From Craterilacuibacter sinensis (GTDB lineage Bacteria; Pseudomonadota; Gammaproteobacteria; Burkholderiales; Chromobacteriaceae), in assembly GCF_009831765.1 (NCBI RefSeq), contig NZ_WSSB01000006.1:124001-188000 (forward strand): a stretch of DNA of 64,000 nucleotides. The letters run 5' to 3'. Below the pieces are notes generated by a model that did not search any database, was not told the origin of the DNA, and saw nothing but the letters and a program-made list of their open reading frames with translations. Numbering within the stretch: the first letter of the stretch is position 1; each line of letters opens with the position of its first letter. Of this stretch, positions 19,607 to 28,400 are shown piece after piece. The translations under genes were made by a program, and so were the position numbers.

Positions 19607-20851
19607 CTAGGTGCGTTGTGTCAGCGGGTCGTATATTCGAGTGCGCTCGCCAACTCTCGGGTGAGAAGCGATCCTGACACTTCCTAGGTAATCTGCCCAC
19701 GCCTGCATCATGCGGCGGCGCTCGGGCAGGTACTCGGCATAGTTGTAGGTGGCGCGAATGCTGTTGCGTTCTGCATGCGCCATCTGGCGCTCGATGGCAT
19801 CGCGGTTCCAGCCTTGTTCATTCAGCAGCGTGGACGCCATATGCCGGAAGCCGTGCCCGGTCATGGTGTCCTTGTCGTAGCCAAGGCGGCGCAAGGCTGC
19901 GTTGACCGTGTTTTCAGACATCGGGCGGCCATTGGTGCGGGCGCCGGGGAAAACGTACTGGCCATGGCCGGTGAGTGCCTGCAATTCCCGCAGTACCGTG
20001 ACCGCCTGATGTGAAAGCGGAACGATATGCTTTTCCCTTGCTTTCATGCGCTCGGCCGGGATGACCCACTGGGCGGCATCGAGGTCGATTTCTTGCCATT
20101 CCGCTTTGCGCAGTTCGCCGGGGCGCACAAATGTCAGCGGTGCCAGTTTTAGTGCGCATTGCGTCACGAACGACCCCTGATAGCCGTCGAGGGCGTGCAG
20201 TAACTCGGCGATCAGGGCAGGGCTGGTGATGGTGGGGAATGACTTGGAGATAACGGGGGCCAGTGCGCCGGCCAGATCTGCGGCTGGGTTGCGCTGGGCG
20301 CGACCGGAGGCAATCGCGTAGCGGAATACCTGGCCGCAGGTTTGCAGGGCGCGGTGTGCCGTTTCTATGGCGCCGCGATGCTCAATACGGCGCAAGGCGG
20401 CTAAAAGCTCTGGTGCTTCGATCTGCGCAATGGGGCGCTTGCCTATCCATGGGAAAATGTCGCGCTCGAAACGGCGCATGGTCTTGTCTGCGTGGCCTGC
20501 CGTCCAGGTTGGCAGGTATTTGGAAAACCATTCGCGGGCGATAACTTCGAAGCTGTTTTCGGCTTGCTGTGCCTTGGTGGCTTTTTGTACCTTGCGGTTT
20601 ACGCCGGGGTCGATGCCTTCGGCAAGCAGGCGGCGGGCTTCGTCCCGGCGGTTGCGCGCATCTTTCAGGCTGATTTCTGGATAAATACCAAGTGCCAGTG
20701 TCTTCTGTTTGCCATCGAAGCGGTAAGAGAGCCGCCAGTATTTCCCGATACCATTAACGAGCAGGTGCATGCCTTTTTCGTCGGTTAGCTTGGCTGGCTT
20801 TCCGTTGTCGTTGGGCTTGGCGTTCTTGCAGGCAGTGTCGGTCAGAGGCAT
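19607..20851 (-). CDS. int: P4-type tyrosine integrase
   Basis: A 414-residue integrase with the N-terminal DUF4102 arm-binding domain (LTDEKGMHLLVNGIGKYWRL), a core-binding region and a catalytic domain. Visible catalytic residues are R243 (FVRPGELR), H333 and R336 (HGFRHMAS), H359 (MAHAE) and Y369 (ATYNYAEYLPERR), so the enzyme appears intact. P4-type integrases insert islands into the 3' ends of tRNA or tmRNA genes. This gene starts 165 bases from the 3' end of ssrA and reads away from it, the classical geometry. Confidence 0.95.
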   Translation of the reverse strand: MPLTDTACKNAKPNDNGKPAKLTDEKGMHLLVNGIGKYWRLSYRFDGKQKTLALGIYPEISLKDARNRRDEARRLLAEGIDPGVNRKVQKATKAQQAENSFEVIAREWFSKYLPTWTAGHADKTMRRFERDIFPWIGKRPIAQIEAPELLAALRRIEHRGAIETAHRALQTCGQVFRYAIASGRAQRNPAADLAGALAPVISKSFPTITSPALIAELLHALDGYQGSFVTQCALKLAPLTFVRPGELRKAEWQEIDLDAAQWVIPAERMKAREKHIVPLSHQAVTVLRELQALTGHGQYVFPGARTNGRPMSENTVNAALRRLGYDKDTMTGHGFRHMASTLLNEQGWNRDAIERQMAHAERNSIRATYNYAEYLPERRRMMQAWADYLGSVRIASHPRVGERTRIYDPLTQRT

Positions 20852-20943
20852 TTGTTGCTACCCGTGATCTGTTGGTACGTGGCACCAACAGGAATACCAA
20901 CACCAGCGTTGGCATGTCTAGATATGTTATGGCACATCGTGAG

Positions 20944-20980
20944 ACATAAAAAAACCCCGAGAGGCTTATTTCTCGGGGTT
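20944..20980 (-). terminator. Rho-independent terminator downstream of ssrA
   Basis: AACCCCGAGA (20953-20962) / TCTCGGGGTT (20971-20980), 8-base loop, followed on the minus strand by seven T. It lies 36 bases beyond the ssrA 3' end and before int, so it ends tmRNA transcription and insulates the integrase. Confidence 0.88.
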
Positions 20981-20986
20981 CTTGGT

Positions 20987-21008
20987 GTTTCATGACACGT
21001 CATGAAAC
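20987..21008. promoter_or_regulatory. Palindrome beside the ssrA 3' end
   Basis: Nine-base arms GTTTCATGA and TCATGAAAC are separated by CACG. The palindrome sits 8 bases outside the ssrA 3' terminus, between it and int. It is a candidate binding site for the integrase, an excisionase or an island repressor. Confidence 0.4.
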
Positions 21009-21015
21009 GGTAGTT

Positions 21016-21380
21016 TGGTGGAGGCGGCGGGAATCGAACCCGCGTCCGGAAATCCTACACAGTGAGTTCTACATACTTAGTCGTGTCATTTGGATTTAAC
21101 CTCGACCACGCCGACGGACAGGCTGGGTTCTGGCGAGTTACCTATTGTTTCGCACTGAGCCAAGTAACCCGACACAGCACTAGCAGATGTAGAGTGACAC
21201 TACAGGGTTTTGACGCCCCCGGCCCATCTGCGAACCGTTGTAGTGTCTAGCCGGCCGTTAGGCTGCTAGAGCGTAAGTTTCGTCGTTTGCGACTAAAAAA
21301 ATTCAGTGTTTTACGGGATGACTGAAATCCCGGTATGCCCTCATCCGCTTCGCAACCCCCGTCGAAACCAGGTCGCCCCC
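21016..21380 (-). ncRNA. ssrA: Transfer-messenger RNA (tmRNA)
   Basis: The 5' end GGGGGCGACCTGGTTTCGAC (from 21380) and the 3' end with a T-arm-like GGTTCGATTCCCGCC, closing in CCTCCACCA at 21016, give a 365-nt tmRNA. The tag frame at 21290-21261 encodes ANDETYALAA, followed by TAA (21260-21258). This is the standard proteobacterial proteolysis tag. The RNA rescues stalled ribosomes with SmpB. Its 3' end is the likely attachment site of the adjacent integrase, and the gene is complete, as expected after island insertion. Confidence 0.98.
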
Positions 21381-21395
21381 AGATTTGGTAGCGCG

Positions 21396-21401
21396 AGTAT
21401 A
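21396..21401 (-). promoter_or_regulatory. Probable -10 box of ssrA
   Basis: TATACT on the minus strand, 14 bases before the mature 5' end, fits a short precursor trimmed at its 5' end. Confidence 0.4.
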
Positions 21402-21437
21402 CCGCGTTGGCTGCATGTCTGCCAGCCTTGTGTCGCT

Positions 21438-22088
21438 TTATAGATGCTTGAGCAGGTCCAGCGGGTGGTCGATGGCAATATCGGCCGCCCATTCCTCGGG
21501 CTTGTCGCTGTCGGCGATATAGCCCCAGTTGGCCAGCACTGTTTTCATGCCGACCACGCGGCCGGCCTGGATGTCGCGTTCGGCATCGCCCACATACAGG
21601 CAGTGTGCCGGCTGGATGCCGATGTGGCTGGCGGCGTGCAGCATGGGCTTGGGGTCGGGCTTGGCCACGCCGACGGTGTCGCCGCTGACCACGACCGCCG
21701 GCGCGAGCACAAAGGGCAGGGCGGGGACGAGGCGGTCGGTGAAGCGCATCGGCTTGTTGGTGATGATGCCCCAGGTCAGGCCGCGTGCAGCCAGTGCCGC
21801 AATCATGTCGTTGACGCCGTCAAACAGACAGGTCTCGTTGGCAAAGCCGTGTTCGTACTGTTCGAGAAAACGCAGGCGGTACTCTTCGAAACGCGGGTGT
21901 TCTTGTGTGATGCCAAAGCCCAGACTGACCAGTCCGCGCGCGCCGTGGCTGGCGATCGGACGAATGGCGGCATAGGGCTGGGCGGGCAGGCCTTCTTCCG
22001 CCAGCAGGCGGTTAAGTGCACCGCCAAGGTCGCGGGCGGTATCGGCAAGGGTGCCGTCGAGGTCGAACAAGACTGCCTGAATGGTCAT
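21438..22088 (-). CDS. HAD phosphatase, Gph/MupP-like
   Basis: 216 residues from the ATG at 22088. A longer frame adds 20 residues unlike the family. HAD motifs: FDLDGT (nucleophile D9, D11), TNKP, and KPDPKPML...YVGDAERDI. It resembles phosphoglycolate phosphatase and especially MupP, the MurNAc-6-phosphate phosphatase of cell-wall recycling (shared features GARGLVSLGFG, a WGIITNKPMRF-type stretch, and IDHPLDLL at the end). The substrate cannot be fixed from sequence. It follows ilvA on the same strand after a hairpin. Confidence 0.85.
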   Translation of the reverse strand: MTIQAVLFDLDGTLADTARDLGGALNRLLAEEGLPAQPYAAIRPIASHGARGLVSLGFGITQEHPRFEEYRLRFLEQYEHGFANETCLFDGVNDMIAALAARGLTWGIITNKPMRFTDRLVPALPFVLAPAVVVSGDTVGVAKPDPKPMLHAASHIGIQPAHCLYVGDAERDIQAGRVVGMKTVLANWGYIADSDKPEEWAADIAIDHPLDLLKHL

Positions 22089-22120
22089 GGTGGGTGTGGC
22101 TGCAAGTCGTGGGAAAGATA

Positions 22121-22148
22121 TTGTCCCTGCGATCGGGCGCAGGGACAA
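22121..22148 (-). terminator. Hairpin between ilvA and the HAD gene
   Basis: Perfect 11-base stem TTGTCCCTGCG / CGCAGGGACAA with a 6-base loop but no T run. It probably attenuates or stabilises the 3' end of ilvA mRNA. Confidence 0.5.
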
Positions 22149-22163
22149 GTTAAGGTACGGTTT

Positions 22164-23696
22164 TTAGCGCAGGGTCTTGCCCAGGAACAGCTTATAGGCC
22201 GGGTTGTCGGTTTCTTCGTTGCAGGGATAGCCCAGCGTGTCGATAAAGTGCTGGAAGGCCTCATTATCGGCGGCGGGCACCTGAATGCCGACCAGTACCC
22301 GGCCGTAGTCGGCGCCGTGGTTGCGGTAGTGAAATAGCGAGATGTTCCACTCGGTGCGCATGGCGTCGAGGAAGCGCTTGAGTGCGCCCGGGCGCTCGGG
22401 GAATTCGAAGCGCAGTACGCGCTCGTCCTGCAACTGCGGTGCATGGCCGCCGACCAGATGGCGGATGTGCAGCTTGGCCATTTCATTGTCGGTCAGGTCT
22501 ATGCCTTCCAGGTCTTCGGTTTTGAGTGCATCGATGATGCGCTCAACATCCTCGCGGCCGCTGATCTGGATGCCGACAAATACATGGGCGAGTTTAGGGT
22601 CGGCAAAGCGGTAGTTGAATTCGGTGATATTGCGCTGGCCGATGATATTGCAGAATTTCTTGAAGCTGCCCGGCGTTTCCGGAATGGAGACGGCGATAAT
22701 CGCCTCGCGCCGCTCACCCAGTTCCGAGCGTTCGGAGACGTGGCGTAAACGGTCGAAGTTCATATTGGCGCCGCAATTGATGGCGACAAGGGTCCGCCCC
22801 TCGCAATGCTCACGCTCGGCATAGGCTTTGGCGCCGGCCACAGCCAGCGCGCCGGCCGGCTCGGTGATGGCGCGCGTGTCCTCGAAGATGTCCTTGATCG
22901 CCGCGCAGATGGCATCGGTGTCGACCAGGATGATTTCGTCCAGCAGTTCGCGACACAGGCGGAAGGTCTCTTCACCCACCAGCTTGACGGCGACGCCGTC
23001 GGCAAACAGTCCGACATCTTTCAGTTCGACCCGGTGCCCGGCCGCGATAGACTGGCGCATGGCGTCCGAGTCGACCGGCTGCACGCCGATCACCTTGATT
23101 TCCGGCTTCAGGCGCTTGATATAACTGGCGACGCCGGCTGCCAGGCCACCGCCTCCGATGGCGACGAAAACCGCATCGATAGGGTCGGGGTGCTGACGCA
23201 GGATTTCCATGGCGATGGTGCCCTGGCCTGCGATTACATCCGGGTCGTCGAAGGGAGGGATATATACCTTGCCGCTGGTGGCAACCAGCTCCATCGCATG
23301 CTGGTAGGCATCGCTATAGGATTCACCAAACAACACCACCTTGCCGCCGCGGCTGAGGACACCGTCTATCTTGACCTGCGGCGTGGTGACCGGCATCACA
23401 ATGGTGGCTTCGCATCCTATCTTGCTGGCCGACAAGGCCACCCCTTGGGCGTGATTGCCGGCACTGGCGGTAATCACCCCTTGTTGTCTTTGTTCGGGCG
23501 TGAGCTTGGACATCTTGTTGTAAGCGCCGCGCAGCTTGAAGGAAAACACCGGCTGCAGGTCTTCGCGCTTGAGCAAAATGGTGTTGCGGGTGCGGCGCGA
23601 CAGATTGGGAGCGATATCAAGAGGAGACTCGATCGCCACGTCGTAGACGCGCGAAGTCAGGATGCGTTCAAGGTAGTCGGTCGGAGGGGTGGGCAT
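22164..23696 (-). CDS. ilvA: Threonine dehydratase, biosynthetic
   Basis: 510 residues, the full length of the biosynthetic enzyme that turns threonine into 2-oxobutyrate for isoleucine. The N-terminal PLP domain has the Schiff-base lysine K54 (FSFKLRGAYNKM) and the glycine-rich phosphate loop GGGGLAAG. Two C-terminal ACT-like regulatory domains (about 325-500, with FEFPERPGALKRFL) bind isoleucine and valine in the family. No ilv genes are adjacent. Confidence 0.96.
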   Translation of the reverse strand: MPTPPTDYLERILTSRVYDVAIESPLDIAPNLSRRTRNTILLKREDLQPVFSFKLRGAYNKMSKLTPEQRQQGVITASAGNHAQGVALSASKIGCEATIVMPVTTPQVKIDGVLSRGGKVVLFGESYSDAYQHAMELVATSGKVYIPPFDDPDVIAGQGTIAMEILRQHPDPIDAVFVAIGGGGLAAGVASYIKRLKPEIKVIGVQPVDSDAMRQSIAAGHRVELKDVGLFADGVAVKLVGEETFRLCRELLDEIILVDTDAICAAIKDIFEDTRAITEPAGALAVAGAKAYAEREHCEGRTLVAINCGANMNFDRLRHVSERSELGERREAIIAVSIPETPGSFKKFCNIIGQRNITEFNYRFADPKLAHVFVGIQISGREDVERIIDALKTEDLEGIDLTDNEMAKLHIRHLVGGHAPQLQDERVLRFEFPERPGALKRFLDAMRTEWNISLFHYRNHGADYGRVLVGIQVPAADNEAFQHFIDTLGYPCNEETDNPAYKLFLGKTLR

Positions 23697-23873
23697 GCGC
23701 TATTCGTCCTTTGATGCATATGTCTTGTCCGTTCAGGCTATCAGGAAATGGCGGAGGGGGGAACGGCTTGTCGCGGCTGTTTTCCGCTGCCGCGTGTGCA
23801 GCGCAGGCGTGTATAATCGCCCGCTGATTCTATGCGGACCTATTGCGTCTGCCCTTATGCCTGAAACTAAACG

Positions 23874-25010
23874 ATGAAAAAACTGACGTCCCTGATTGTT
23901 GCCGCCGCCTTTTCGCTGCCGGTGATTGCCAATACCGTATTCGTGCCGCCAGTGCCCGCCATTGCCGGCAAGGCCTATTATCTGACCGATTTCCATAGTG
24001 GCGAGACGATTGCCTCGCTGAATCCGGATCAGCGTATCGAGCCTGCTTCCCTGACCAAGCTGATGACGGCCTATCTGACCTTCAAGGCTCTGAAGGAAAA
24101 GCGCCTGACGCTTGACCAGACCTTGACTGTGTCGCAGCAGGGCTGGAAAACCGAAGGCTCGCGCATGTTCCTCGACCCGAAAGTGCCCGCCAAGGTCGAT
24201 GACCTGATCAAGGGCATGATCGTGCAGTCGGGTAATGATGCCTGCGTGACGCTGTCCGAAGCGATAGCAGGCAGCGAAGAAGTTTTTGCCCAACTGATGA
24301 CGGCCGAAGCCAAGCGCCTGGGCATGAAGGACACCAATTTCCAGAATTCGACCGGTCTGCCGGGCGATGCGCACTACACCACGGCGCATGACTTGGGGGT
24401 TCTGGCGACGTCCATCATTCGTGACTTCCCGCAGTTCTATCAGATCTATTCGATGAAGTCGTTTACCTATAACGGCATCACCCAGCCCAACCGCAACCTG
24501 CTGCTGTATCGCGACCCGAACGTAGACGGCATGAAAACCGGCTTTACCAATTCGGCAGGCTACAACCTGATCGCATCCAGCCATCGCGACGGCCGTCGTG
24601 TCGTGTCTGTCGTGGTGGGCACCGCCAGTCCGGAAGCGCGCGCGGTGGAAAGCTCTAAGCTGCTGAACTACGGCTTGCAGTTCTTTGAAACGCCCAAACT
24701 GTATGAAGCCGATAAGGCCGTATCCGAGGTCAGTGTTTACAAGGGTGAAGACAGTAAATTGGCCATCGGTTTCAACCATAACGTCTATGCCACCGTAGCC
24801 AAGGGGCAGACCAGCAAACTCAAGGCTGACCTGACCACCATGCAGCCAGTGATTGCACCGATCAAAAAAGGGCAGACAGTCGGCAAGCTGGTGGTGTCGC
24901 TGGATGGCAAGGTTGTGCATGAAGAGCCGGTTGTTGCCCTGAAAGACGTGGCCGAAGGCGGTTTCTTCAGCCGGCTGTGGGACAGCATCAAGCTGATGCT
25001 GGGCTGGTAA
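23874..25010 (+). CDS. dacC: D-alanyl-D-alanine carboxypeptidase (PBP5/6 type)
   Basis: A 378-residue low-molecular-mass penicillin-binding protein. It has a signal peptide (1-20), then SLTK (active Ser59), SGN (VQSGNDAC) and KTG (GMKTGFTN), a beta-rich PBP5_C domain, and a C-terminal amphipathic helix (FFSRLWDSIKLMLGW) that anchors the enzyme to the inner membrane. It trims terminal D-Ala from peptidoglycan stems. A TATAAT at 23812-23817 is a possible promoter. Placing dac just before ybeD-lipB-lipA is common in proteobacteria. The dacA/dacC naming is arbitrary. Confidence 0.93.
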   Translation: MKKLTSLIVAAAFSLPVIANTVFVPPVPAIAGKAYYLTDFHSGETIASLNPDQRIEPASLTKLMTAYLTFKALKEKRLTLDQTLTVSQQGWKTEGSRMFLDPKVPAKVDDLIKGMIVQSGNDACVTLSEAIAGSEEVFAQLMTAEAKRLGMKDTNFQNSTGLPGDAHYTTAHDLGVLATSIIRDFPQFYQIYSMKSFTYNGITQPNRNLLLYRDPNVDGMKTGFTNSAGYNLIASSHRDGRRVVSVVVGTASPEARAVESSKLLNYGLQFFETPKLYEADKAVSEVSVYKGEDSKLAIGFNHNVYATVAKGQTSKLKADLTTMQPVIAPIKKGQTVGKLVVSLDGKVVHEEPVVALKDVAEGGFFSRLWDSIKLMLGW

Positions 25011-25012
25011 AC

Positions 25013-25034
25013 GGCGGGCAGGGTCTTGCCCGCC
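25013..25034 (+). terminator. Weak hairpin after the carboxypeptidase gene
   Basis: GGCGGGCA / TGCCCGCC with a 6-base loop and no T tract. Read-through into ybeD-lipB-lipA is likely. Confidence 0.4.
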
Positions 25035-25078
25035 TGAGCGAGGCCGGCCTTGCCGCCGTAAAAATGGAAGGAAAGAGC

Positions 25079-25345
25079 ATGAGCGAGCAAAAAGATGTAT
25101 TCGAATTCCCTTGCCGTTTTCCGGTCAAGGTCATGGGCGAGCGCCATGAAGAACTGACTGCAACCGTGATTGAAGTGGTGCGGGTGCATGCGCCGGATCT
25201 GGATGAAGTGGATGTGGTGGTGCGCGAAAGCAGTAGTGGCAAGTATCTGTCGCTGACTGTGACGGTGAATGCGCATAGCCGCGCCCAGCTGGATCAGATC
25301 TATCTGGCGCTGACTAGTCACGCCATGGTCAAGATTGTTCTGTGA
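25079..25345 (+). CDS. ybeD: DUF493/YbeD family protein
   Basis: 88 residues with a ferredoxin-like alpha/beta fold of the DUF493 family. Features are [13 protein letters not shown] at the start and [20 protein letters not shown] in the middle. The ATG at 25079 follows AGGA. A longer frame running back into the hairpin is rejected. It sits directly before lipB, as in E. coli, and the spacing suggests one operon. YbeD is proposed to be regulatory, possibly through lipoate metabolism, but no activity is established. Confidence 0.92.
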   Translation: MSEQKDVFEFPCRFPVKVMGERHEELTATVIEVVRVHAPDLDEVDVVVRESSSGKYLSLTVTVNAHSRAQLDQIYLALTSHAMVKIVL

Positions 25346-25347
25346 GC

Positions 25348-25977
25348 ATGGAACGCCTTGTCAAGCAGCTGGGGCTGGCCGATTACGAACCGGTCTGGCG
25401 CAATATGCAGGCTTTTACCGATGCGCGCACGGCTGACACGGCCGATGAGCTGTGGGTGGTCGAGCATCCGCCGGTATATACGCTGGGTCTGGCCGGCAAG
25501 CCTGAACACTTGCTGTGCCAGACCGATATCCCGCTGGTACGCACCGATCGCGGCGGGCAGGTGACCTATCACGGCCCCGGCCAGCTGGTTGTCTATCTGC
25601 TGATTGATTTCAAGCGTCTGGGCCTAGGGGTGCGCGAACTGGTGCGGCGCATTGAAAACGCCATTATCGCCATGCTGGCCGAGTGCGGCATCGAGGCCGC
25701 CGGGGATGTGAATGCGCCGGGTGTCTATGTGCAAGGTGAAAAAATCGCCTCGCTCGGGCTGCGCATCCGCAACGGTGCGGTCTATCACGGCCTGTCACTC
25801 AATGTAGACATGGATCTGGCACCGTTTAACTGGATCAATCCTTGTGGTTATCAAGGCTTGAAAGTGACCCGGCTCAAAGACTTGGGTGTGCCGCTAACGG
25901 TGGCCGAAGCGGCCGCGCACTTATTGCCGCATCTGGCCCGCGAACTGGACATCCAGGCGCAGAGCCAGCCAGCGTAA
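25348..25977 (+). CDS. lipB: Octanoyltransferase LipB
   Basis: 209 residues from the ATG at 25348, three bases after the ybeD stop. A GTG at 25342 that overlaps this stop is the alternative. LipB moves octanoate from acyl carrier protein to the lipoyl domains of 2-oxoacid dehydrogenases and GcvH. Seen: [20 protein letters not shown], the catalytic Lys in [11 protein letters not shown], and the acyl-accepting Cys in INPCGYQGL. It is upstream of lipA, which inserts the sulfurs. Confidence 0.96.
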   Translation: MERLVKQLGLADYEPVWRNMQAFTDARTADTADELWVVEHPPVYTLGLAGKPEHLLCQTDIPLVRTDRGGQVTYHGPGQLVVYLLIDFKRLGLGVRELVRRIENAIIAMLAECGIEAAGDVNAPGVYVQGEKIASLGLRIRNGAVYHGLSLNVDMDLAPFNWINPCGYQGLKVTRLKDLGVPLTVAEAAAHLLPHLARELDIQAQSQPA

Positions 25978-25981
25978 GCAA

Positions 25982-26050
25982 ATGTCAGAACCGCAACAAT
26001 ACAAGACTGGCACCGTCAAGGTGCAGAAAAACGGCAAGGAGTCCGCATGA
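25982..26050 (+). other. 22-codon open frame overlapping the lipA start
   Basis: A short frame, ATG at 25982, stop TGA at 26048-26050, overlaps the lipA ATG in an ATGA arrangement. Its last codons contain the AAGGAG ribosome-binding site of lipA. It could help translational coupling from lipB to lipA. Its own ribosome-binding site is poor and there is no protein-level support. Confidence 0.25.
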
Positions 26051-26994
26051 AGCTGGAAAACGACGCAGGCGTCAAACATAAAGGTGCGGCCAAGACCGCG
26101 CGTATCCCGATCAAGGTGGTGCCGCTGGATGAAAAGCTGAAAAAGCCGGAGTGGATCCGTGCAAAGCTGCCATCGGGGCAGCGCTTTGGCGAGATCAAGG
26201 ACATTCTGCGCGCGCAGAAGCTGCATACCGTGTGTGAAGAAGCAACCTGCCCGAATATCGGCGAGTGCTTCAGCAAAGGTACGGCGACCTTTATGATCAT
26301 GGGCGACATCTGCACCCGCCGCTGCCCGTTCTGCGATGTCGGTCATGGCCGGCCCAACCCGCTTGACCCCAACGAGCCGAAACACCTGGCCGAGACCGTG
26401 GCCGCGCTGAAGCTGCGTTATGTGGTGATCACCTCGGTGGATCGCGATGATTTGCGCGACGGCGGGGCGCAGCACTTTGCCGACTGCATCAGCGAGATCC
26501 GCAAGCTGTCGCCGGACACCCAGATCGAAGTGCTGGTGCCGGATTTCCGCGGCCGTCTCGAGATCGCGCTGGATATTCTGGCCGCCACGCCGCCGGACGT
26601 CATGAACCACAACCTGGAAACCGCGCCGCGTCTGTACAAGCAGGCGCGCCCTGGGGCGGACTATGTACATTCGCTCGAACTGCTCAAGCAGTACAAGGCT
26701 TTGCGTCCGGAAGTGCGTACCAAGTCCGGCATTATGGTCGGTCTGGGTGAAACCGATGAAGAAGTGCGCGCGGTGATGGCCGATATGCGCCGCTACGATA
26801 TCGATATGTTGACTGTAGGCCAGTATCTGCAGCCAACCGATGGCCATTTGCCGGTGCTGCGCTATGTGCACCCCGACCAGTTCAAGGCATTTGAAACCGA
26901 GGCTTACGCTATGGGCTTCAAGCATGCCGCGGTCGGTGCCATGGTGCGATCCAGCTATCACGCAGACCAGCAGGCGCATCAGGCCGGCGTGTAA
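26047..26994 (+). CDS. lipA: Lipoyl synthase LipA
   Basis: A 315-residue radical SAM enzyme that inserts two sulfur atoms into octanoyl-lysine. Both iron-sulfur sites are visible: the auxiliary-cluster triad in [13 protein letters not shown], and the radical-SAM motif CTRRCPFC just after. The closing RSSYHAD motif is also present. The N-terminus ([20 protein letters not shown]) resembles Neisseria LipA. A strong AAGGAG precedes the ATG. Confidence 0.98.
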   Translation: MKLENDAGVKHKGAAKTARIPIKVVPLDEKLKKPEWIRAKLPSGQRFGEIKDILRAQKLHTVCEEATCPNIGECFSKGTATFMIMGDICTRRCPFCDVGHGRPNPLDPNEPKHLAETVAALKLRYVVITSVDRDDLRDGGAQHFADCISEIRKLSPDTQIEVLVPDFRGRLEIALDILAATPPDVMNHNLETAPRLYKQARPGADYVHSLELLKQYKALRPEVRTKSGIMVGLGETDEEVRAVMADMRRYDIDMLTVGQYLQPTDGHLPVLRYVHPDQFKAFETEAYAMGFKHAAVGAMVRSSYHADQQAHQAGV

Positions 26995-27016
26995 AACCCT
27001 CGGCATTGCTGTGCGG

Positions 27017-27053
27017 GATAAAAGCCGGTCGCCTGAGGTGGCCGGCTTTTATC
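27017..27053 (+). terminator. Terminator after lipA
   Basis: Perfect 12-base stem GATAAAAGCCGG / CCGGCTTTTATC with the T-rich stretch inside the 3' arm. Confidence 0.75.
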
Positions 27054-27158
27054 TTGTGGCGTGGCGGAATGTCGTTTGTCCGGCACCGGCTTTTGCGTTA
27101 GAGTGCCGGCTCTTTTATATGCCCCCAGGGCAAATCCCTCGCCATTAAAAAATACCTC

Positions 27159-27734
27159 ATGCATAACACTATTTTCACCACACCCGTGATCCGCACCCTG
27201 ATGGCCTGGCTGTCCATTCTGCTGCTTAAACTGAGCGGCTGGAAGATAAACGGCAATTTCCCGGCTATTCCCAAGTACGTGATGATCGCCGCGCCGCACA
27301 CCAGTAACTGGGATTTCCCGCTGACGCTGGCAGTATGCTTTGCCAAGGGGGCGCAGATTTACTGGATGGGCAAGCATTCGCTATTCAAGGGGCCGATGGG
27401 GCCGGTGATGCGCTGGCTGGGCGGGATTCCGGTTAACCGCAATCGCAATAACTCGCTGGTGCAGCAGATCGTCGATGTTTACAAAGAGTCGGACAAACTG
27501 GTGGTGATCATCCCGCCGGAGGGTACGCGCGCCAAGGTGACCGAATGGAAGACCGGCTTTTATCATATTGCCAAGGGTGCTGGTGTGCCGGTGGTGCCGG
27601 CCTATCTTGATTTCAGCCATAAACAGGCCGGGATTATGGAGCCGTTTTATCTGGGTGAGGATCTGGATACGGATATGGCGAAGATCCGCGGCCTGTTTGA
27701 TGGTATCAGCGGCAAGCGCCCAGACAGTTTCTAA
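27159..27734 (+). CDS. 1-acyl-glycerol-3-phosphate acyltransferase-like protein
   Basis: A 191-residue PlsC-type acyltransferase. The catalytic HX4D box is HTSNWD and the substrate-binding PEGTR lies about 75 residues later. One hydrophobic segment at residues 10-25 may associate with the membrane. Small stand-alone members like this act on glycerophospholipids or on other acyl acceptors. It is shorter than PlsC (about 245), so the exact substrate is open. It is monocistronic. Confidence 0.85.
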   Translation: MHNTIFTTPVIRTLMAWLSILLLKLSGWKINGNFPAIPKYVMIAAPHTSNWDFPLTLAVCFAKGAQIYWMGKHSLFKGPMGPVMRWLGGIPVNRNRNNSLVQQIVDVYKESDKLVVIIPPEGTRAKVTEWKTGFYHIAKGAGVPVVPAYLDFSHKQAGIMEPFYLGEDLDTDMAKIRGLFDGISGKRPDSF

Positions 27735-27745
27735 GCCTGAAATGG

Positions 27746-27794
27746 CGGGGGCCAGGCGTGCTTCACACAAGAAGCGCACCTGGCCCCCGTTTTT
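27746..27794 (+). terminator. Rho-independent terminator of the acyltransferase gene
   Basis: CGGGGGCCAGG (27746-27756) / CCTGGCCCCCG (27779-27789), partly extended inward, followed by five T. It lies between convergent genes. Confidence 0.88.
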
Positions 27795-27797
27795 GCA

Positions 27798-28400
27798 TCA
27801 GTGCGGCGTAAACCAGCCCTGCTGCTCGGCCTCTGTCAGCGCATTGGTCAGCCAGTCTGCAGCCAGCGGACAGCCGGCAGCGACCTGGCTGACCGCCTTT
27901 TCCTGTACCTGCTGGCGGCTAACCCCGTTTTCGCGCCAGCTTTGCCCCTGACGGTTAAGGTTAAGCAGGATGGGCATCATCCGGTCCATGGCATGGGCAA
28001 AGCGGGCTTCTACACTTTGTCCCGCGTCGAATTCCAGCCAGTAATCCAGTAGTTGCTCGGACTGGGCGGCAGGCAGCAAGCCGAAAATGCGTTTGATGGC
28101 CTCCAGTTCTGCCGCCTTGCGTTCCGCCAAGCCTTCTTCGGCATAGAAAATCGTGTCGCCGGTGTCGATTTCGCCAATGTCGTGCACCAGCAGCAGGCGA
28201 ATCACCCGTTCGATGTTGATGCTTTCTGTGGCATGCGGTGCCATCGCCAGTGCCAGCATGGCGACCTGCCAGCTGTGTTCTGCCGAGTTTTCATGGCGTT
28301 CCAGCGTCACCGGCTTGTTTTTTCTTAGCACAGCCTTGAGTTTGTCTATTTCGATAATGAAGGCGACGCGCGCCTGCAGCTCATGGTATGGGGTGTGCAT
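27798..28400 (-). CDS. HD-domain 5'-nucleotidase (YfbR/HDDC2-like)
   Basis: A 200-residue HD-domain phosphohydrolase. Metal-binding motifs: HENSAEHSW, LLVHDIGEID and a later DR. Members such as E. coli YfbR remove phosphate from deoxynucleoside monophosphates. The start codon abuts the pepT stop (28401-28403), so the two genes are co-transcribed. A nucleotide salvage role would fit the nucleoside hydrolase gene two positions upstream, but that is inference. Confidence 0.87.
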   Translation of the reverse strand: MHTPYHELQARVAFIIEIDKLKAVLRKNKPVTLERHENSAEHSWQVAMLALAMAPHATESINIERVIRLLLVHDIGEIDTGDTIFYAEEGLAERKAAELEAIKRIFGLLPAAQSEQLLDYWLEFDAGQSVEARFAHAMDRMMPILLNLNRQGQSWRENGVSRQQVQEKAVSQVAAGCPLAADWLTNALTEAEQQGWFTPH

